A stretch of 64,000 bases of DNA from Lumnitzera littorea (GCA_024138015.1 JAMXBB010000010.1:84481958-84545957); one strand, 5' to 3'. Positions 12,307-25,106 are shown, numbered from the stretch's first letter. Numbers and translations are program-made. Notes: generated by a model from the sequence alone, not told the origin.

Positions 12307-13087
12307 CAAAGAAAAAATGCTTTAGTGTTTAATTTTATTTATTAATTTAGTTCTTTATTTTTAAGAAAAATAAAGATGTAGACATATATTTTCATTAACT
12401 TTACATGTATATACATAGAAGACATGTTATATTTGCCATATTTCTAGCAGTCATGGGGTTGAAAAGGTTTTAAAGTGGTAAAATTTGATTTTTTTATAAA
12501 GTTTAGCGTCTTAGAGAGTTGAAATAAATAAAAGTTATTAGTTTGGTTTCTTTTTTTTTTTTGAAAAATATAACTATGCGGTAACCCTCACCCTATTTTA
12601 GAATCACGTTTTATACATTTGTTCTTTTGTTGTCTTTTTGTGTTAAAATCTACTTTATATTGTTTTATTTCGTCAATTATTAGAATTGTTACATAGATCT
12701 ATTTTTGTATATATACTAGATATCCATATACTCATATTACAATTGTTTAAAAAAATTTACTGATGCATCTAAATAAAAAAGATTAATTGCAAGAGGAGAG
12801 TAAAAAAGAATCACAAAGAAAAAATACCTATAAAACTATATGGCTAGTTGTATGGAGTTGCTATCTTAGTAGAATGAAAAAAGTAAGTTTATCTTTATTA
12901 ATACAAATATATGCTAGTGGACAATAAATTCATATCACTGCGTGTAAAAATAATCATATATAATGTTATCCATAAATATGATACACAATATGGCGCACCC
13001 ATAATGCATTGAAAACATAAAAGAATTAAATAATTAAAGGTAAATATTTGCTCTCATGTTTTTAGCAAATTCAATTGTGAAAAACCC
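12307..13087. other. Intergenic, AT-rich
   Basis: No gene or element ends recognised between the MITE-like repeat and the start of the gypsy A LTR. Confidence 0.45.
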
Positions 13088-13387
13088 TGTAAAAAATAAA
13101 ATTAAAAACAAGGGAAATTAGGTTATTCTTTTCCCTAATTCTCTTTTTAATATCAAGCCTAATTGGTTTTATTTTTATTGCAAAATCAGTTCTAAAATCG
13201 AACCGCAGCTTTTCACGTTAAATACCGTACTGTTTTATTTCTTTTCAATGATGTTTGTTTACTCCATTCTTTCTTTTCAACATCTCTCTCTCTCTATTCC
13301 CAACATAAATCTAATACCTTAAATCTTGGTTTTTCCGTTAAATTGTTGGGAAGAAAACGGTCTAACAATGTTCGGTTATTTTCTAAG
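13088..13387 (+). repeat. Gypsy A 5' LTR, piece 1
   Basis: Starts TGTAAAAAATAAAATT and contains TTAAAAACAAGGG, matching the 3' LTR start at 35070. It also shares GGTTTTTCCGTTAAATTG with about 35357. Interrupted at 13388 by the small LTR element. Confidence 0.7.
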
Positions 13388-13863
13388 TGATGTGGATAAA
13401 AAAAAATCAAACATAATATTATTGATATATTTTATTTTAGGATTTGTTTTGATAGATAATTTTTATTTAAGATATGAAATCTTTTATTTTATAGATTTGT
13501 TAAGGTTTACTTTTTTAAAATATTAAATCTTATTTTGCTTATAGATAAGTGAAGTTTGTAATCAATTAAAAAAAAGTAATTAGATATTGAATAAAAATTA
13601 TTTTTTAAATTGGTGCAATCATTTTCTTCTTGTCGATGGTGTCAAACCATCAAAATCTGATCATGTAGTTAAGCCCATCAAAATCTTATCGCATGGTGTG
13701 AAACCCTTGTCTTAATCTAGTGGTGTGAGTCTATTGAATATATGTTTCTAAGTTTTATTATTTTTTTATTGAAGAACAATTTAGATTAATTTTTTCATTG
13801 ATATTTGTACTTTTCTAATTTTTTTGTTCTTTTATAATTTTTTGCTTTCGTTATTCTACATCA
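13388..13863 (+). repeat. Left LTR of the small element
   Basis: Starts TGATGTGGAT and ends TTCTACATCA. It shares a long run of matches with 14781-15254, including ATATTATTGATAT and TTTTATAATTTTTTGCTTTCG. Confidence 0.75.
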
Positions 13864-14780
13864 AATTTAATATCAGCATCGAAAAATAGTTTCTTCTTAA
13901 AGCCCAGTATCTTGTTTTTTAAGAACTAGACTTTAATGTCCTTTTCTTAGGACCTATAAAAAATTTACTTTCATTACACACTAAAATATCAATATCATGG
14001 AATCCAATTTTAATAAATTTTTTTTTTAGTAATTTATGTCAAAGAGCGATAAGATTATGACTATATTAAGAACAATAAGTCATCAGCTCGAACACATTAA
14101 TCATCGTTTTGATATCTTAGAAATTCCAAAATTACATGTTAAGCAGAAGAGGGATGCTACAACCCAAGTCTTATTGTGAAAGAAAATAGCATAGTGGACA
14201 ATTTTTCCGAAATTAAATTATATCATGAAAACATCCAGGAATTTGTGAGCATGTTAGTAAGGTTGTGCCAATTTCACCTACAAGTGAGTCAATTGTTTTT
14301 CAAAACGATAATAATTTCATAAAGATTGAAAAGAAAATCATAAGCGATAAGCTAGATAAAAAAATATGTGAGTCATTTGATCTTATTCCTGAGAAAGTTA
14401 GCGAGACTATACTAAATGCTCTTATATCACAATCTTTAGGTCATGTTAAATTAGTTCCTATTCAAACAAGAAAATTAATCTAAATAATGAATTATGTGAG
14501 TTTGCTAGAAAAGTTCATTGCAGGAATCTGAAATATTCAAAGAAAGACTTGATAATTGGTATTGTCAAAGATTGGAACAACAATATAAGAGTAAGCAAAC
14601 ATTGTACTTGAAACTATTTATTGAAGCTAAAAATTTTTGTGGCAGGAAAAAATTATTAGAAGCATGGAGAATTGTTCGATCAAGTATTCAAGATTAGATT
14701 TTGTAAATTATTATTTAATCCAAGAGGACTCCAAGGAAATCTTATAGATTCAACGACAAATCTCTTTAAGAGAGGGAGAA

Positions 14781-15254
14781 TGGTGTACATCAAGAAAAAT
14801 CAGATATGATATTATTGATATGTTTTATTTTAGGATTTGGTTTGGTAGATATTTTTTATTTAAGATATAAATCTTTTATTTTCTAAATTCATTAAGATTT
14901 AGTTTCTTAGAATATTATATCTTAATATGTCTATAAATAGGTAAAGCTTATAATCAATTAAGAGAGAGTAATTAGATATTAAATAAAAATTATTTTTTGA
15001 ATTGATGTGATGCCTTTTTTTCTCATCGAAGGCATGAGGCCATCAAAATTTCATCATATGGTATAAGATCATATAATTTATCGATGGTATAAGACTATCA
15101 TCTTAATATAGTGATGTGAGATTGATAGATATGTTTTTCCAAGTTTTATTATTCTTTCATTGAAAAATTATTTAGATTAAGTTTTTCATTGATTTTCGTG
15201 CTTTCCTAATATTTTTGTTCTTTTATAATTTTTTGCTTTCGCTATCCTATATCA
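14781..15254 (+). repeat. Right LTR of the small element
   Basis: Starts TGGTGTACATC directly after the polypurine tract and ends CTATATCA. Confidence 0.75.
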
Positions 15255-16993
15255 ATAGGGCAAATTGTAGATTAATGAAATGCGATGGTTGGAATTTGGT
15301 AAGTATTGACCTATAAGTATTTCTAAACGCTTTGATTAGATAGTAATACGAATCTTGGTTAAAGGAGATGTATATTGGAACAATTTGGCATATGGGATAG
15401 TCCTTCATTGTTGAGTTTCGTAGTACTTAATGTAAGACTTAATTCATTTCTTCTTATTTATGGGATGCTTAAGATGTTAGTATTAGTATAAAAGCAAGTT
15501 AAAATTAAAGATCTTGTTCCAATATATTAGGTGAAGAAGTGCAAGAATTGAATAAACTTACATGTTACATGGAAGTAGATTTGTCAAATTTGTCTTAACA
15601 CCTTTATGGTTTATTTTCATATGGAACATTTTAAGTGATAACTAATGATGGGTTGATCATTATGGAGAAGTGTATGATATAATTGAAATGTTGAAGAAGA
15701 GATGATGTTAGAGATGAATTAAGCATGTTTATAAGCAAAATATAGGCTCTAAGGTCAAACTAAAGGATCACATAATCAATTGTGCATTATTAAGTCAATT
15801 GAGATAATTTGTTTTTTGAAGTAAAAGAGGTATTTTAGGCGGTCAATTGACCAACTAGGCCCAATGGCTACCCTTCCCTCTAAGCAAGGTTGGCTAACCA
15901 CCTGAACTTAATGGTTGACTACCTTATGCCCTGATGTACATTGACCAACGGACCCATTATGCTCGTTTATTGATTAACTAACCAACCTATAAAACATGAT
16001 AGTCAATTGAGCAAGTCCAACAATTGGCTGAACCCCCTTCCTTAAGCTTACATATGCAGACCTTAATTATTTGTAGGTTAGTTAGGTTAACTCTAAGGAA
16101 CCTTATTTATCTTGTTATAAACCCTAAACAACCTAATTAAGTGTAAAATTGGCATCGGAATTAGGATTTTCATATTTTCAGTGAAGATAAGTGTTTTGAC
16201 AAATTATTTTCATTTTATTTTATGAAGTATACTTTCTATTTACACATTTCAATTTGACAATCACCAATACATAGTTATGTACTTGTTTGCTTATATATAT
16301 AGGAATGAAATTTAAAATGAATCTAAAATAACCAAAACCATGTAAACGAGTGTTGATTATGCTTACTCCTATACTGGAAGGATCTAAAGTATCATCATTT
16401 TAGAATCGAAGGCCACATATTGTAAGTTGTATTTCCTACAAAAGGTTGTGGGTTAAGGTGATGAGATGGTAATTTAGGCACTAAATGCCATGTGCGAAAA
16501 GATAAGTTGTGAACTACTATAATACAAGTTAGTGCTCTAGAAAGAAGCCATGATAAAGTAGGATTGGTTTAATTAGACATTATTGTGGACGATTGTCATG
16601 GACTAGTCATACTGATGGTTGATAGTAGTAGTGAATTATGGATGAGATGACCTTTGAGGTTGTAATATCATATATATGTATGTGTGTACGCATGCTGGGG
16701 AATCAAAGATGCTCCAAGTCTTGAGATACTAAGATTGTCTTATTTATTGCACCTAAATGAGATAATAAAAAAATGATTGTCGCATTACTATTATGAATGC
16801 ATGTGTTACTTTTTTACTTATCATGCACATATAACTATAGTAGCTATCATGATTGGATACTGTATTCACCCCTTTGTAGGCCATGTTTTTTTAGTACAAA
16901 TGTTATGGCTTATCTAAGTATGTATGACAACATAAAATTTGATCTGTATTATAGGAGTGCACTTGTAATAGTTGTTTTGGGTACTTTGATAAA
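15255..16993 (+). repeat. Gypsy A 5' LTR, piece 2
   Basis: Matches 35450-37190 of the 3' LTR in order, though the 3' copy has an extra tandem unit. Matching anchors include GTAAACGAGTGTTGATTATG (3' copy GTAAATGAGTGTTGATTGTG) and TTATGAATGCATGTGTT. Interrupted at 16994 by the minus-strand copia. Confidence 0.75.
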
Positions 16994-17980
16994 TGAAATG
17001 CTACACTAGGAACTCAAGAGGGGGAGGGGGGGTGAATTGAGTTTAATGCCAAAATTCAATTTTTAACAAATGCAACGTTGACATAGACCAACAATGAGAC
17101 AAATTAAGATAATAATAAATCAATGAAACGTACCGAAAATAAAAGAGATAGGGATAGAGAAATCAAGCTTGAAATTTTAACATGGAGTTCGGACTGCCTC
17201 CTACTCTTCACGATCACCCAATGCCTTAATTGAGGTCTTCACACATAAATTTACTAATATCAATCTCAAGGGCACAGTGCCTGTACCTAATCTCCAACAA
17301 GTTTTGATCTCACAAACACTTAGTGCAGTGCTCTCTTAAGCAGAAGTTGCAAATATGAAACTCGACACTACACTAAAGTTTACAAAGGATTACAAATTAT
17401 GAGCATAAGACAATTGGAATTAAGTACAAGTAGACAGGAGGAATAATTGCAGGAATATATCTTTATTAATTGTCCTTTATCTGCTCACAAAGTCGCATTT
17501 ATATGCCTTCATAAAAATCCAACCGTTGGTCTTGTACAATCTGCATTAAATGCACTGTAACGGTTAGTTTCTGTATGGACCAGCCGGACTGTTCAAGGGG
17601 AACTAGCCAGATGGTTTGTTCAATTGATGTCATCAATTGAATGGTCCTCAAATCACTAGTCGCACAGTTTAACTAAGCTTACTGACCTTCATCAACCAGT
17701 TGGTCAATTCATGAGCAACTAGCTACACAGTCCTTGTCTTACCACTGTTCACAGAATACCTAAAGGAACCAACTGGACAATTTTAGCACAACCAGCCAGA
17801 CGGTTCATGATAGAGTAGCCAAAAGATGCACTTAAATAGTGCTTGATTACTTCTTCTTCTTTCACTAAAAGATAGAATCAGTTCTTAATAATTTATAAAG
17901 GTAATCCCTAAATTAACTATATTTCCTTAAAGGATATAGTTCTTGTAAGAATTTACAAATCAGTTTTAAAGCAATATTTG
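16994..17980 (-). repeat. 3' LTR of the minus-strand copia
   Basis: Begins (plus strand) TGAAATGCTACACTAGGAAC and runs parallel to 25124-26209 up to GCAATATTTGAT. It is shorter than the 5' copy because of small indels. The plus-strand GGGGGAGGGGG near 17020 is the C-rich end typical of such LTRs read in sense. Confidence 0.75.
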
Positions 17981-18205
17981 ATAAAGCAAAAAAGGGGAGA
18001 TTGTAATATTTGAAAACACCACAAACAATATGAACCCAGCACTATAATTTAACAAAGCCAGAAATAGAGATAGTACAAGAAACACAAAAAGCTAAGGTTC
18101 ATACAAGGGGAAGGCTGAAAGGCTAAGATCCAGTAAAAGCAATAGCAAGGGAAATAAAAATAGAGGCTAAGTTTGAGTAAAAAATAATAATAATAAAAAT
18201 AAAAG

Positions 18206-19499
18206 CTAAGCATCTGGAGGAGTAGTGGAGCTACCAGACAACCTGGGAGGAAGAGGTAGTAGTATATAGGAGCTGGAAATGTTGAAAGAGCGGGTAAAGG
18301 ATATAATCTTGTCGGCGTGAGACCTATTGCTCCATTTGATATATGCTATCATTGATGTGGGTGCGAAGGCAACCCTCCATTTGGTCAATATAAGTGTAGA
18401 TAGATGCCTGGGGACTCTAAGGAGAATGACTGGTAGGAGGAGCGGATGCGGAGGTGCTAAGAGGAATATCATCACCAACATGAGTGTCCTCGTCCTGAGG
18501 AACATCTTGAGCAAGTGGGGCGATTGTATTGGCATCCTCTTCATCAATAGGTTCACCAAGGTCTTGAGAAGTGGCGTCAGTAAGAGGGGATAGAGGTTCT
18601 TTGTGAACCCAGCTAGTGTTCTTATCCAATTTCCATCTACCCTTACTAATGTGGCGCATGGTAAAGGGTTCAGTATGGGGAGTCATGCTGGGAACAAGAA
18701 AGATAACCCCTTTAGCTAGTAGAAGCTAAGTTACAAGATGCCCATATCGAAGAACAGCTTACTTTAATTTGTTTGTTACCATGTGGAAGCAGTGAAAGAT
18801 CAAATCAGCATAATGAATTCGTGCATCATTATGAATATGGCCCAATAGCCATAGGTCTCCCTTTGTGACGTGTTCATGTCTACCACTTTAGGGACAATAG
18901 TTTTAACAAAGGAAAAGATGAAGGATCCGATAATGAAGTGGTAACCTAATGGCTCTTAAATTTCGCCTATGTGCCCAATTGTGTTCAGCAATATGCCATT
19001 CTTGAAAAACATCTTCATAAAGTGCAGAACCAATAATGTCTATTCCTTCCATATATCGAGGACCACCGACCTCAGCCTTAATGATGTAATAAATATCATT
19101 TCTAGTGATCTCCATTTCCCGACCATAGAGATAGCTATATAACCACAATTGCCTGTGCTCACTAGTATCTATCCCCATAAGTAAATTGCCATTTCTATCA
19201 TGATCATAAGAGAGATTGCAATAAAAGCATCTCATGGCTTCTTCATTGATAATATTAAGAATATCCATAGTATCCAAAATGTGACTGGTAATCACCCCTT
19301 CCATATCGGGAATCCCAAATGCACGAAGAACATCATCATGAAAATGGCGTCCATAATCAATTTTCATAAGGTGGAATTTCTCATACTTTTGGGCATGGCT
19401 GAGGGTAGGAAAGAGATGAGTGTCGAATGGAGCTGGTGGGGCTTATCGTCCTTGTCCTCGGTTGGGACTACTAGAAGCATGAGTTCCTCGTCCAGCCAT
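18206..19499 (-). pseudogene. Third ORF of the copia: 'putative plant transposon protein' type, broken
   Basis: Starts at ATG 19497-19499 (MAGRGTHASSSPNRGQGR, then a stop) and continues in frame to 18903, then in other frames to 18206. Residues of the central part, such as AMRCFYCNLSYD, LYGREMEITRNDIYYIIKAE and GGPRYMEGI, follow the pattern of the plant transposon-protein domain often filed as Transposase_32. Further on, RIHYADLIFHCFHMVTNK and VLRYGHLVT also fit that pattern. The C-terminal third is acidic and Pro/Ser-rich (SPLTDATSQDLGEPIDEEDA). This is recall of a family pattern, not a search result. The function of the family is unknown. It is transcribed in the same direction as gag-pol and lies between RNase H and the 3' LTR. 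Confidence 0.6.
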
Positions 19500-19720
19500 A
19501 AGAAGAAATGGAATTAGGGTTTTAAGAGTAGAGAGTTAGGGTTAGGATTGGTGGACGAAATGTGTGTTGGAGAGAGAATGTGAGAAGAAGTGAATGGTGG
19601 TGGTAGGGAGGTGTTGTCGGATCGGTCGAAGGAATAGAGGAGAGAGTACGGACGATGGGAAGGAGGGAAGAAGTGAAATGGAAAATGTCGAGCCCCCCCT
19701 CTTTTTTTTTTTTTTTATCT

Positions 19721-20041
19721 ATTCGGACGGTTTGGGAAGACCATTTGGATGGTTAAGAATGGAAAAACCATTTTTTAGAGGTAGCTGTTAGAACTGTACC
19801 CATGGTTATAAGGAACCGTTCGAACGGTTTAATGGGGTGTTCTGTGCCCAAAACAATCGTGCCCAGGTTTGATGCAATTGTTTGGACTGTTTGAGGGGGT
19901 GTTCTATGTCTAGAACAATCATGAAGCAACCATGCCCACGGTTTGATGGAACCGTTTGGACGGTTGCATACAGAATTTTAGAAAGGGAAAGAAGCCTGTT
20001 GTGACTGTTCGAACGATTGGGCCATAACCGTCCGAACAGTA
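19721..20041. repeat. Six spaced dyads of the form AACCGTTYGRACGGTT
   Basis: Near-palindromes occur at about 19741-19757, 19814-19829 (perfect: AACCGTTCGAACGGTT), 19876-19891, 19950-19965, 20003-20018 and 20026-20041. Spacing of the first five starts is 53-74 bases. The sequence between the second and fourth is itself a degenerate tandem unit containing TGTTCTRTG and ACAATCRTG. It lies between RNase H and the third ORF on the sense strand. Confidence 0.7.
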
Positions 20042-20197
20042 TAAGGTATCATTCTGAGCCAGGATATGCAATTTAGTTGTGCGCACAATTGATTGCAACT
20101 AATCAATTGGTTGACTGTTTTCTCAAAAGTTACTATTTAATCAGATTTAGCAGAAATTGAAGAAATGTACCAAGGTCACTCTTCAAGTTTATGGATC

Positions 20198-23100
20198 TTA
20201 GCACTCATTTTGCTCGATCATGCCTAACTCTCTTCTTAAGATACAAAAGCGATCTTTACTTAAGGGTTTAGTAAAAATGTTAGCTATTTGATTATTTGTA
20301 TCTACAAACTCCAAGTACACATCATTATTTTGAACATGATCTCTAATAAAATGATGTCGAATCTCAATGTGCTTGGTCATTGAGTGTTGGATCTGATTTT
20401 TTGTTAGGTTAATAGCACTTGTGTTATCACATCAAATTGGGATGTTGGAAAAAATGAGCCTAAAGTTTTGTAATGTTTGCTTCATTTATAGAATTTGTGT
20501 GCAACAACTACTGGTAGCCACATATTCGGCCTCGACAGTAGAGAGTGCTATGGAGTTTTATTTCTTAAAGTGCTAAGATATTAGAGAGTTTCCTAAAAAG
20601 TGACATGTGCCACTTATGTTTTTCCAGTTAACTTTGCATCTAGCAAAGTCAGCATAGGAATATCCTATAAGATCGAAAGAAGTGTATTTGGGATACCACA
20701 AGCTGATTTCAATAATGCCCACTAGATACTTGAAGATGCATTTGGGTAAGATTGAAATCTTGTGCATAAGCAAACGGCGAATATAATATCCGGTCTAGAT
20801 GCAGTTAAGTGTAATAAGCTTCCTATCATTTCTCTATAGAGCTTTTTTCAAATACATTGCCATGTTCGTGTTTGCATAATTTTAGGTTAGTGCTCATAGG
20901 AGTAGGCTTAACTTTACAATTATCCATTTTAAAATGTTTCAAAAGCTCTTTTGTATACTTAGATTGATTTATAAATGTTCTATTGTCAGCTTGCTTAACT
21001 TGGAGACCTAAGAAGTAATTAAGTTCTCCCATCATACTCATTTCAAATTCCTTCTTCATACACTCTACAAATTCATTTACAAGATTCATATAAGTATTTC
21101 CAAACACAATGTCATCAACATAAATTTGAACAATCAATGTACAAGAATTGTGATTTTTAATAAATAGTGTTGTGTCCAACTTTCCTCTTATAAATCCATT
21201 TTCTATTAGAAAGTTACTAAGCCTCTCATACTAAGCTCTAGCAGCTTGTTTAAGCCCATAGAAGGCTTTGTTAAGTTTATAAACATGATTAGTTAACTCA
21301 TTATGCTCAAAACTCAGAGGTTGTTCTACATACACTTCTTCTTTGATGAAGTCATTTAGGAAAGCACTTTTGACATCTGTTTGAAATAGTTTGAAATCTT
21401 TGTAAGCCGCAAATGCTAAAAGCATCGTAATAGCTTCTAGTCTTGCAACCGAGGCAAAGGTCTCTTCAAAATCTATCCCTTCTTCTTGATTATAGCCTTT
21501 AGCAACTAACTTAGCCTTGTTTCTACTTACTATGCTGATTTTATTAAGTTTGTTTGTATAAACCCATTTTGTTCCAATTACCGGTCTATCACTAGTTCTA
21601 GGAACTAGATCCCATACTTCATTCCTAATAAATTGATTAAGCTCCTCTTACATTGCTCGTATCTAACATTCATCTTTTAGGGCTTCATCAATATTCTTAG
21701 GCTTAACTTGAGACAAGAATACTAAGTTGCTTATGTTTTTGAGTGATGATCTTGTTAATACCCTATTTGAAGGTTCTCTAATAATTAGTTCTTTAGGGTG
21801 ATCTTTAACAAATTGCCATTCTCTAGGAAGATCTAGATTTGATTGATTTGTATTATTATCTACCCTAATGACATCTTTATCAATAGCGTTGTTTTGGTTA
21901 TTGTTTAAGTCTAACCTATCCAAATGAGCACTTGTATCAATCATGTTGTTTTGAGATATATCATGCAATGAAGATAGAGAATTATCAAATACAACATGTA
22001 TAGATTCTTCAACAACTAGAGTTCTTTTATTGAATATTCTATATGCCTTGCTTGTTAGTGAATATCCAAGAAAAATAGCTTCATCCAATTTAGAGTCGAA
22101 CTTTCCTAGTTGTTCTTTACCATTATTGAGGACATAACACTTGGTACCAAAAGGGTGAAAATAAGAGATGTTAGGCCTTCTTCCTTTCCAAAGTTCATAG
22201 GAGGTTTTCTTTAAAATTGATCTTATGAACACACGGTTTGAAATATAACATGCAGTATTAATGACTTCCATCCAAAAATACTTTGGCAAATTGTTTTCAC
22301 ATAACATTATTCTAGCCATTTCAATTAGGGTCCTATTTTTCCTTTTGGTAACTCCATTTTGTTGTAGAGTCCTAGTAGTCGAAAATGTATGTTCTATCCT
22401 ATGTTGATTACAAAAATCATTCATTTCAATGTTTTCAAACTCTCTTCTATGATCACTTCTAAGAGAAGCAATTGTAAGGCCTTTTTCATTTTGGACTTTC
22501 TTGCAATATTTAAAGAACACATGATTTGTTTCATTCTTATTTGCAAGAAAATAAGTCCATGTGTATTTAGAGAAATCATCAACAATGACCAAGGTATATC
22601 TTTTCCCTCCTAAACTTAAAGTTTGTGTAGGGCCAAATAAGTCCAAATGTAGTAGTTGTAGTGGCTTAGAAGATAACACTACATCTTTTGGTTTGAAAGA
22701 GTTTTTGGTTTGTTTTCCTTATTGGCATGCTTGGCATACCTTATCTTTTTGAAAATTAATTTTTGGTAAACCTTTTACAAGGTCTCTTTTAACAAGTTTA
22801 GAGATTATTTTCATGCTAGCATGCCCTAATCTTTTATGCTACAACTAACTATCATTATTTTGGATGGATAGACAAGTTTCATTTTGATTTGTAAAATTGC
22901 CAAGATTTATTTTATAAATGTTTCCTTGTCTATATCCTTTGAAGCTACTTTGATCATTGTTAATTCTTTCAATGATACATTTATTTGCTAAGAAGGTAAC
23001 CTTATATCCTCCATCACACAATTGACTAATGTTAAGTAAGTTGTGCCTAAGATTATTAACTAACAATACTCTTTTAATGACGAGATCATTGTTAATAAGA

Positions 23101-23290
23101 ATGTTACCTTCACCCAAGACGGTTGATTTTCTATTGTCTCCAAAGGTAGCATTTCCTTCATCCTTTAAGATTAATGCGGTGAATTAGGTAGCGTCTTCCA
23201 TCATATGCCTTGAGCAACCGCTATCTAAAATCCATTTGTTGTTCTTTCTTGAAGATTCCTACAAATATAAAAATTTTAAATTTTTGGTAC
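20198..23290 (-). pseudogene. Copia pol: protease, integrase, reverse transcriptase, RNase H (decayed)
   Basis: Read from right to left. The protease shows WILDSGCSRHMMED near 23230, followed by a stop, then a pre-integrase stretch ending NLRHNLLNISQLC. The integrase core (22679-21663) has HLDLFG and SLRSDHRREF, but the third catalytic position in NGVTKRKNRT is Lys (codon 22344-22346) where Glu is expected. The reverse transcriptase has FQTDVKSAFLN (about 21360) and an intact YVDDIVFG. RNase H has ALSTVEAEY and NIFTKPLSKDRF at the end. Stops at 21230, 20825, 20573 and elsewhere break the frame. The product would be a polyprotein processed in a cytoplasmic particle; this copy cannot be made whole. 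Confidence 0.88.
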
Positions 23291-25038
23291 TCACTTGAGT
23301 TTAAGTCCTTTTGAGTTAGTTGTAGCAATAAGACTATGTCCCTTAGAGACCCAAACCATCTTTCCTTTATGAATCAAGTTGGCATTTCTTCTTATTTCAC
23401 AAGTGTGAGCAATATGACTATGCTTACCACAATAATTACAAGTCTCATTGGTTGCTCTAACAAAGTAACTTTTATAGGACTTGTACATATGGTTTTTGTT
23501 ATAGCCAATTCCAATTTTCTGAAGGCTATTTCTTTGTTGTCTTAAGAGTTTATTTAAGTTCCTTTCACCTTCAACAAACTTGGCTGTTATTTTCTTTGAA
23601 TCATTTAGGCTAGATCTCAACACATCATTTTCTACTTCCAACTTTGCTAACTTATCTACACTAGCATCCTCATTTTCATGTACTTTGATTTTTTATTTTA
23701 TTCCTTCATTTTCTTTAAATAGCTCTTTATTTTCACTCAGGATTTTCTCATTTATTTTACTTAATTCATCATTTTCTTTCCTTAGGACATCATGCTCAAT
23801 ATTTAATTTTTCATTGTTAATTCTCAAGTATTCATTATCCTCTTCTAAGTTTTCTTTTTCCTCAACTATCTTATTGTACTCAAGTTTGAACACATCAAAT
23901 TCATTCCCTACTTCATTTATCATTTGTTTGAGAATTTTATTCTTCTTTTGCATTTTTGCAAAATCTTTCGAAAGATCATTATACATTTCCTTCAACTCAT
24001 CGTAAGAAGATTGAGATGTGGTACATACCTCATTATCCAAAGCCCTGAGGCAAAGATCATTATTTGAGTCGCTTGAATCACTGTTGCTCCAAGCGGCCAT
24101 CATGGCTTTCTTTCTCAAACCCTTATCTCCTTTCTTGAGAAGTGGACAATAATCCATAATATGCCTCGATTAATGGCAATTGTAGCATTTTATGACAGCC
24201 CTCTTTTCCTTTGTAAGTCTTAAGGTATTCCCACCACTAACTTTGTCTTTTCTTAGCTTCTTGTTGAATTTCACAAATTTCTTAAATTTCCTTGCCATCA
24301 TTACCATTTTGTCATCATTATCATCACTCTCATCCTCATCATCACTTGTAGTGAAATCGGTAGCTTTGAGAGCTATGGTTTTCTTCTTGGATTCTTCTCC
24401 ATGTCTTTTGATCATCTCATAAGTCTTGAGTGTACCAAGAAGTTGCTCTTTTGATAGAGCTTCTAGATCATGTACTTCTTCAATGGCGGTCTTCTTGGCT
24501 TCCCATTCTTATAGAAGAGACTTAAGAATTTTTGAATTAATTTCGAAGTTAGAGAATTTCTTACTAAGTACCACTAATGGATTAATGATGTCAATAAATC
24601 TTTTATGCATTTCATCTATTTTGAAATTCTCAAATTCAAATTCTCTTTTATGAATTAATTGGGAAGCATTTTGAAATTCTCAAATTCTCTACATAACAAA
24701 CTTATTTTAGTGTCTCTAACTCTAGATGTGCCCTCATATGTACTTTGTAACTCATCCCAAATCTCCTTAGCATTTGTACATGTACAAGTTCTATTAAAAT
24801 CATTTTTACTCATAGCACAATGCAATATGTTCATTGCTATTTCATTTAGGTATACTTTCTTCCAATCATCTTCGGTATATTCATTCTCTTCCTTTGCTTC
24901 AATTTTAATTGGCCCCTTTTCAATTACATCCCATAGTTTTCTATTTTGTGCCTTAACAAAAATTCTCATTCTACATTTCCAATAAGGATAATTCCCACTA
25001 GTGAGAAGTGGTGGCTTATTTATAGCTTGACCCTCCAT
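23291..25038 (-). pseudogene. Copia gag (decayed)
   Basis: Starts MEGQAINKPPLLTSGNYPYW at 25038, a typical plant copia gag start, with EIWDELQSTYEGTSRVRDTK further on (UBN2-type region). A short local duplication around 24620-24690 (TTTTGAAATTCTCAAATTC twice) coincides with the first stop at 24655. A first zinc knuckle CX2CX4HX4C begins CYNCH at about 24180 and has a stop inside its X4 segment. A long acidic and Lys-rich coiled coil follows (24157-23641). The second knuckle, CNYCGKHSHIAHTC, is intact near 23410. Confidence 0.85.
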
Positions 25039-25106
25039 GAATCATAGTGCATTTAGTGCCATGATCTTTACTCTATAATTTGATTAAGCAATGTAAATTA
25101 TAGAAA

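Larger units (their letters stand above)
13388..15254 (+). mobile_element. Small non-autonomous LTR retrotransposon (TRIM/LARD-like)
   Basis: Two direct repeats, 13388-13863 and 14781-15254, both start TG and end CA and are visibly diverged. After the left one comes TTAATATCAGCATC, a worn form of the initiator-tRNA primer site; before the right one comes the polypurine tract AAGAGAGGGAGAA. The 917-base interior has no pol. It has two short frames: 14036-14179, starting MSKSDKIMTILRTISHQLEH and possibly a gag N-terminus, and 14265-14483, unrecognised. The flanking five bases are CTAAG and ATAGG, an imperfect target duplication. It sits in the 5' LTR of gypsy A and so is younger than it. Confidence 0.75.

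Noticed and set aside
23580..24005. Plus-strand 141-codon frame
   Set aside because: Antisense of the coiled-coil part of the copia gag, whose Lys/Glu-rich codons read as Ser/Phe/Leu on the other strand.
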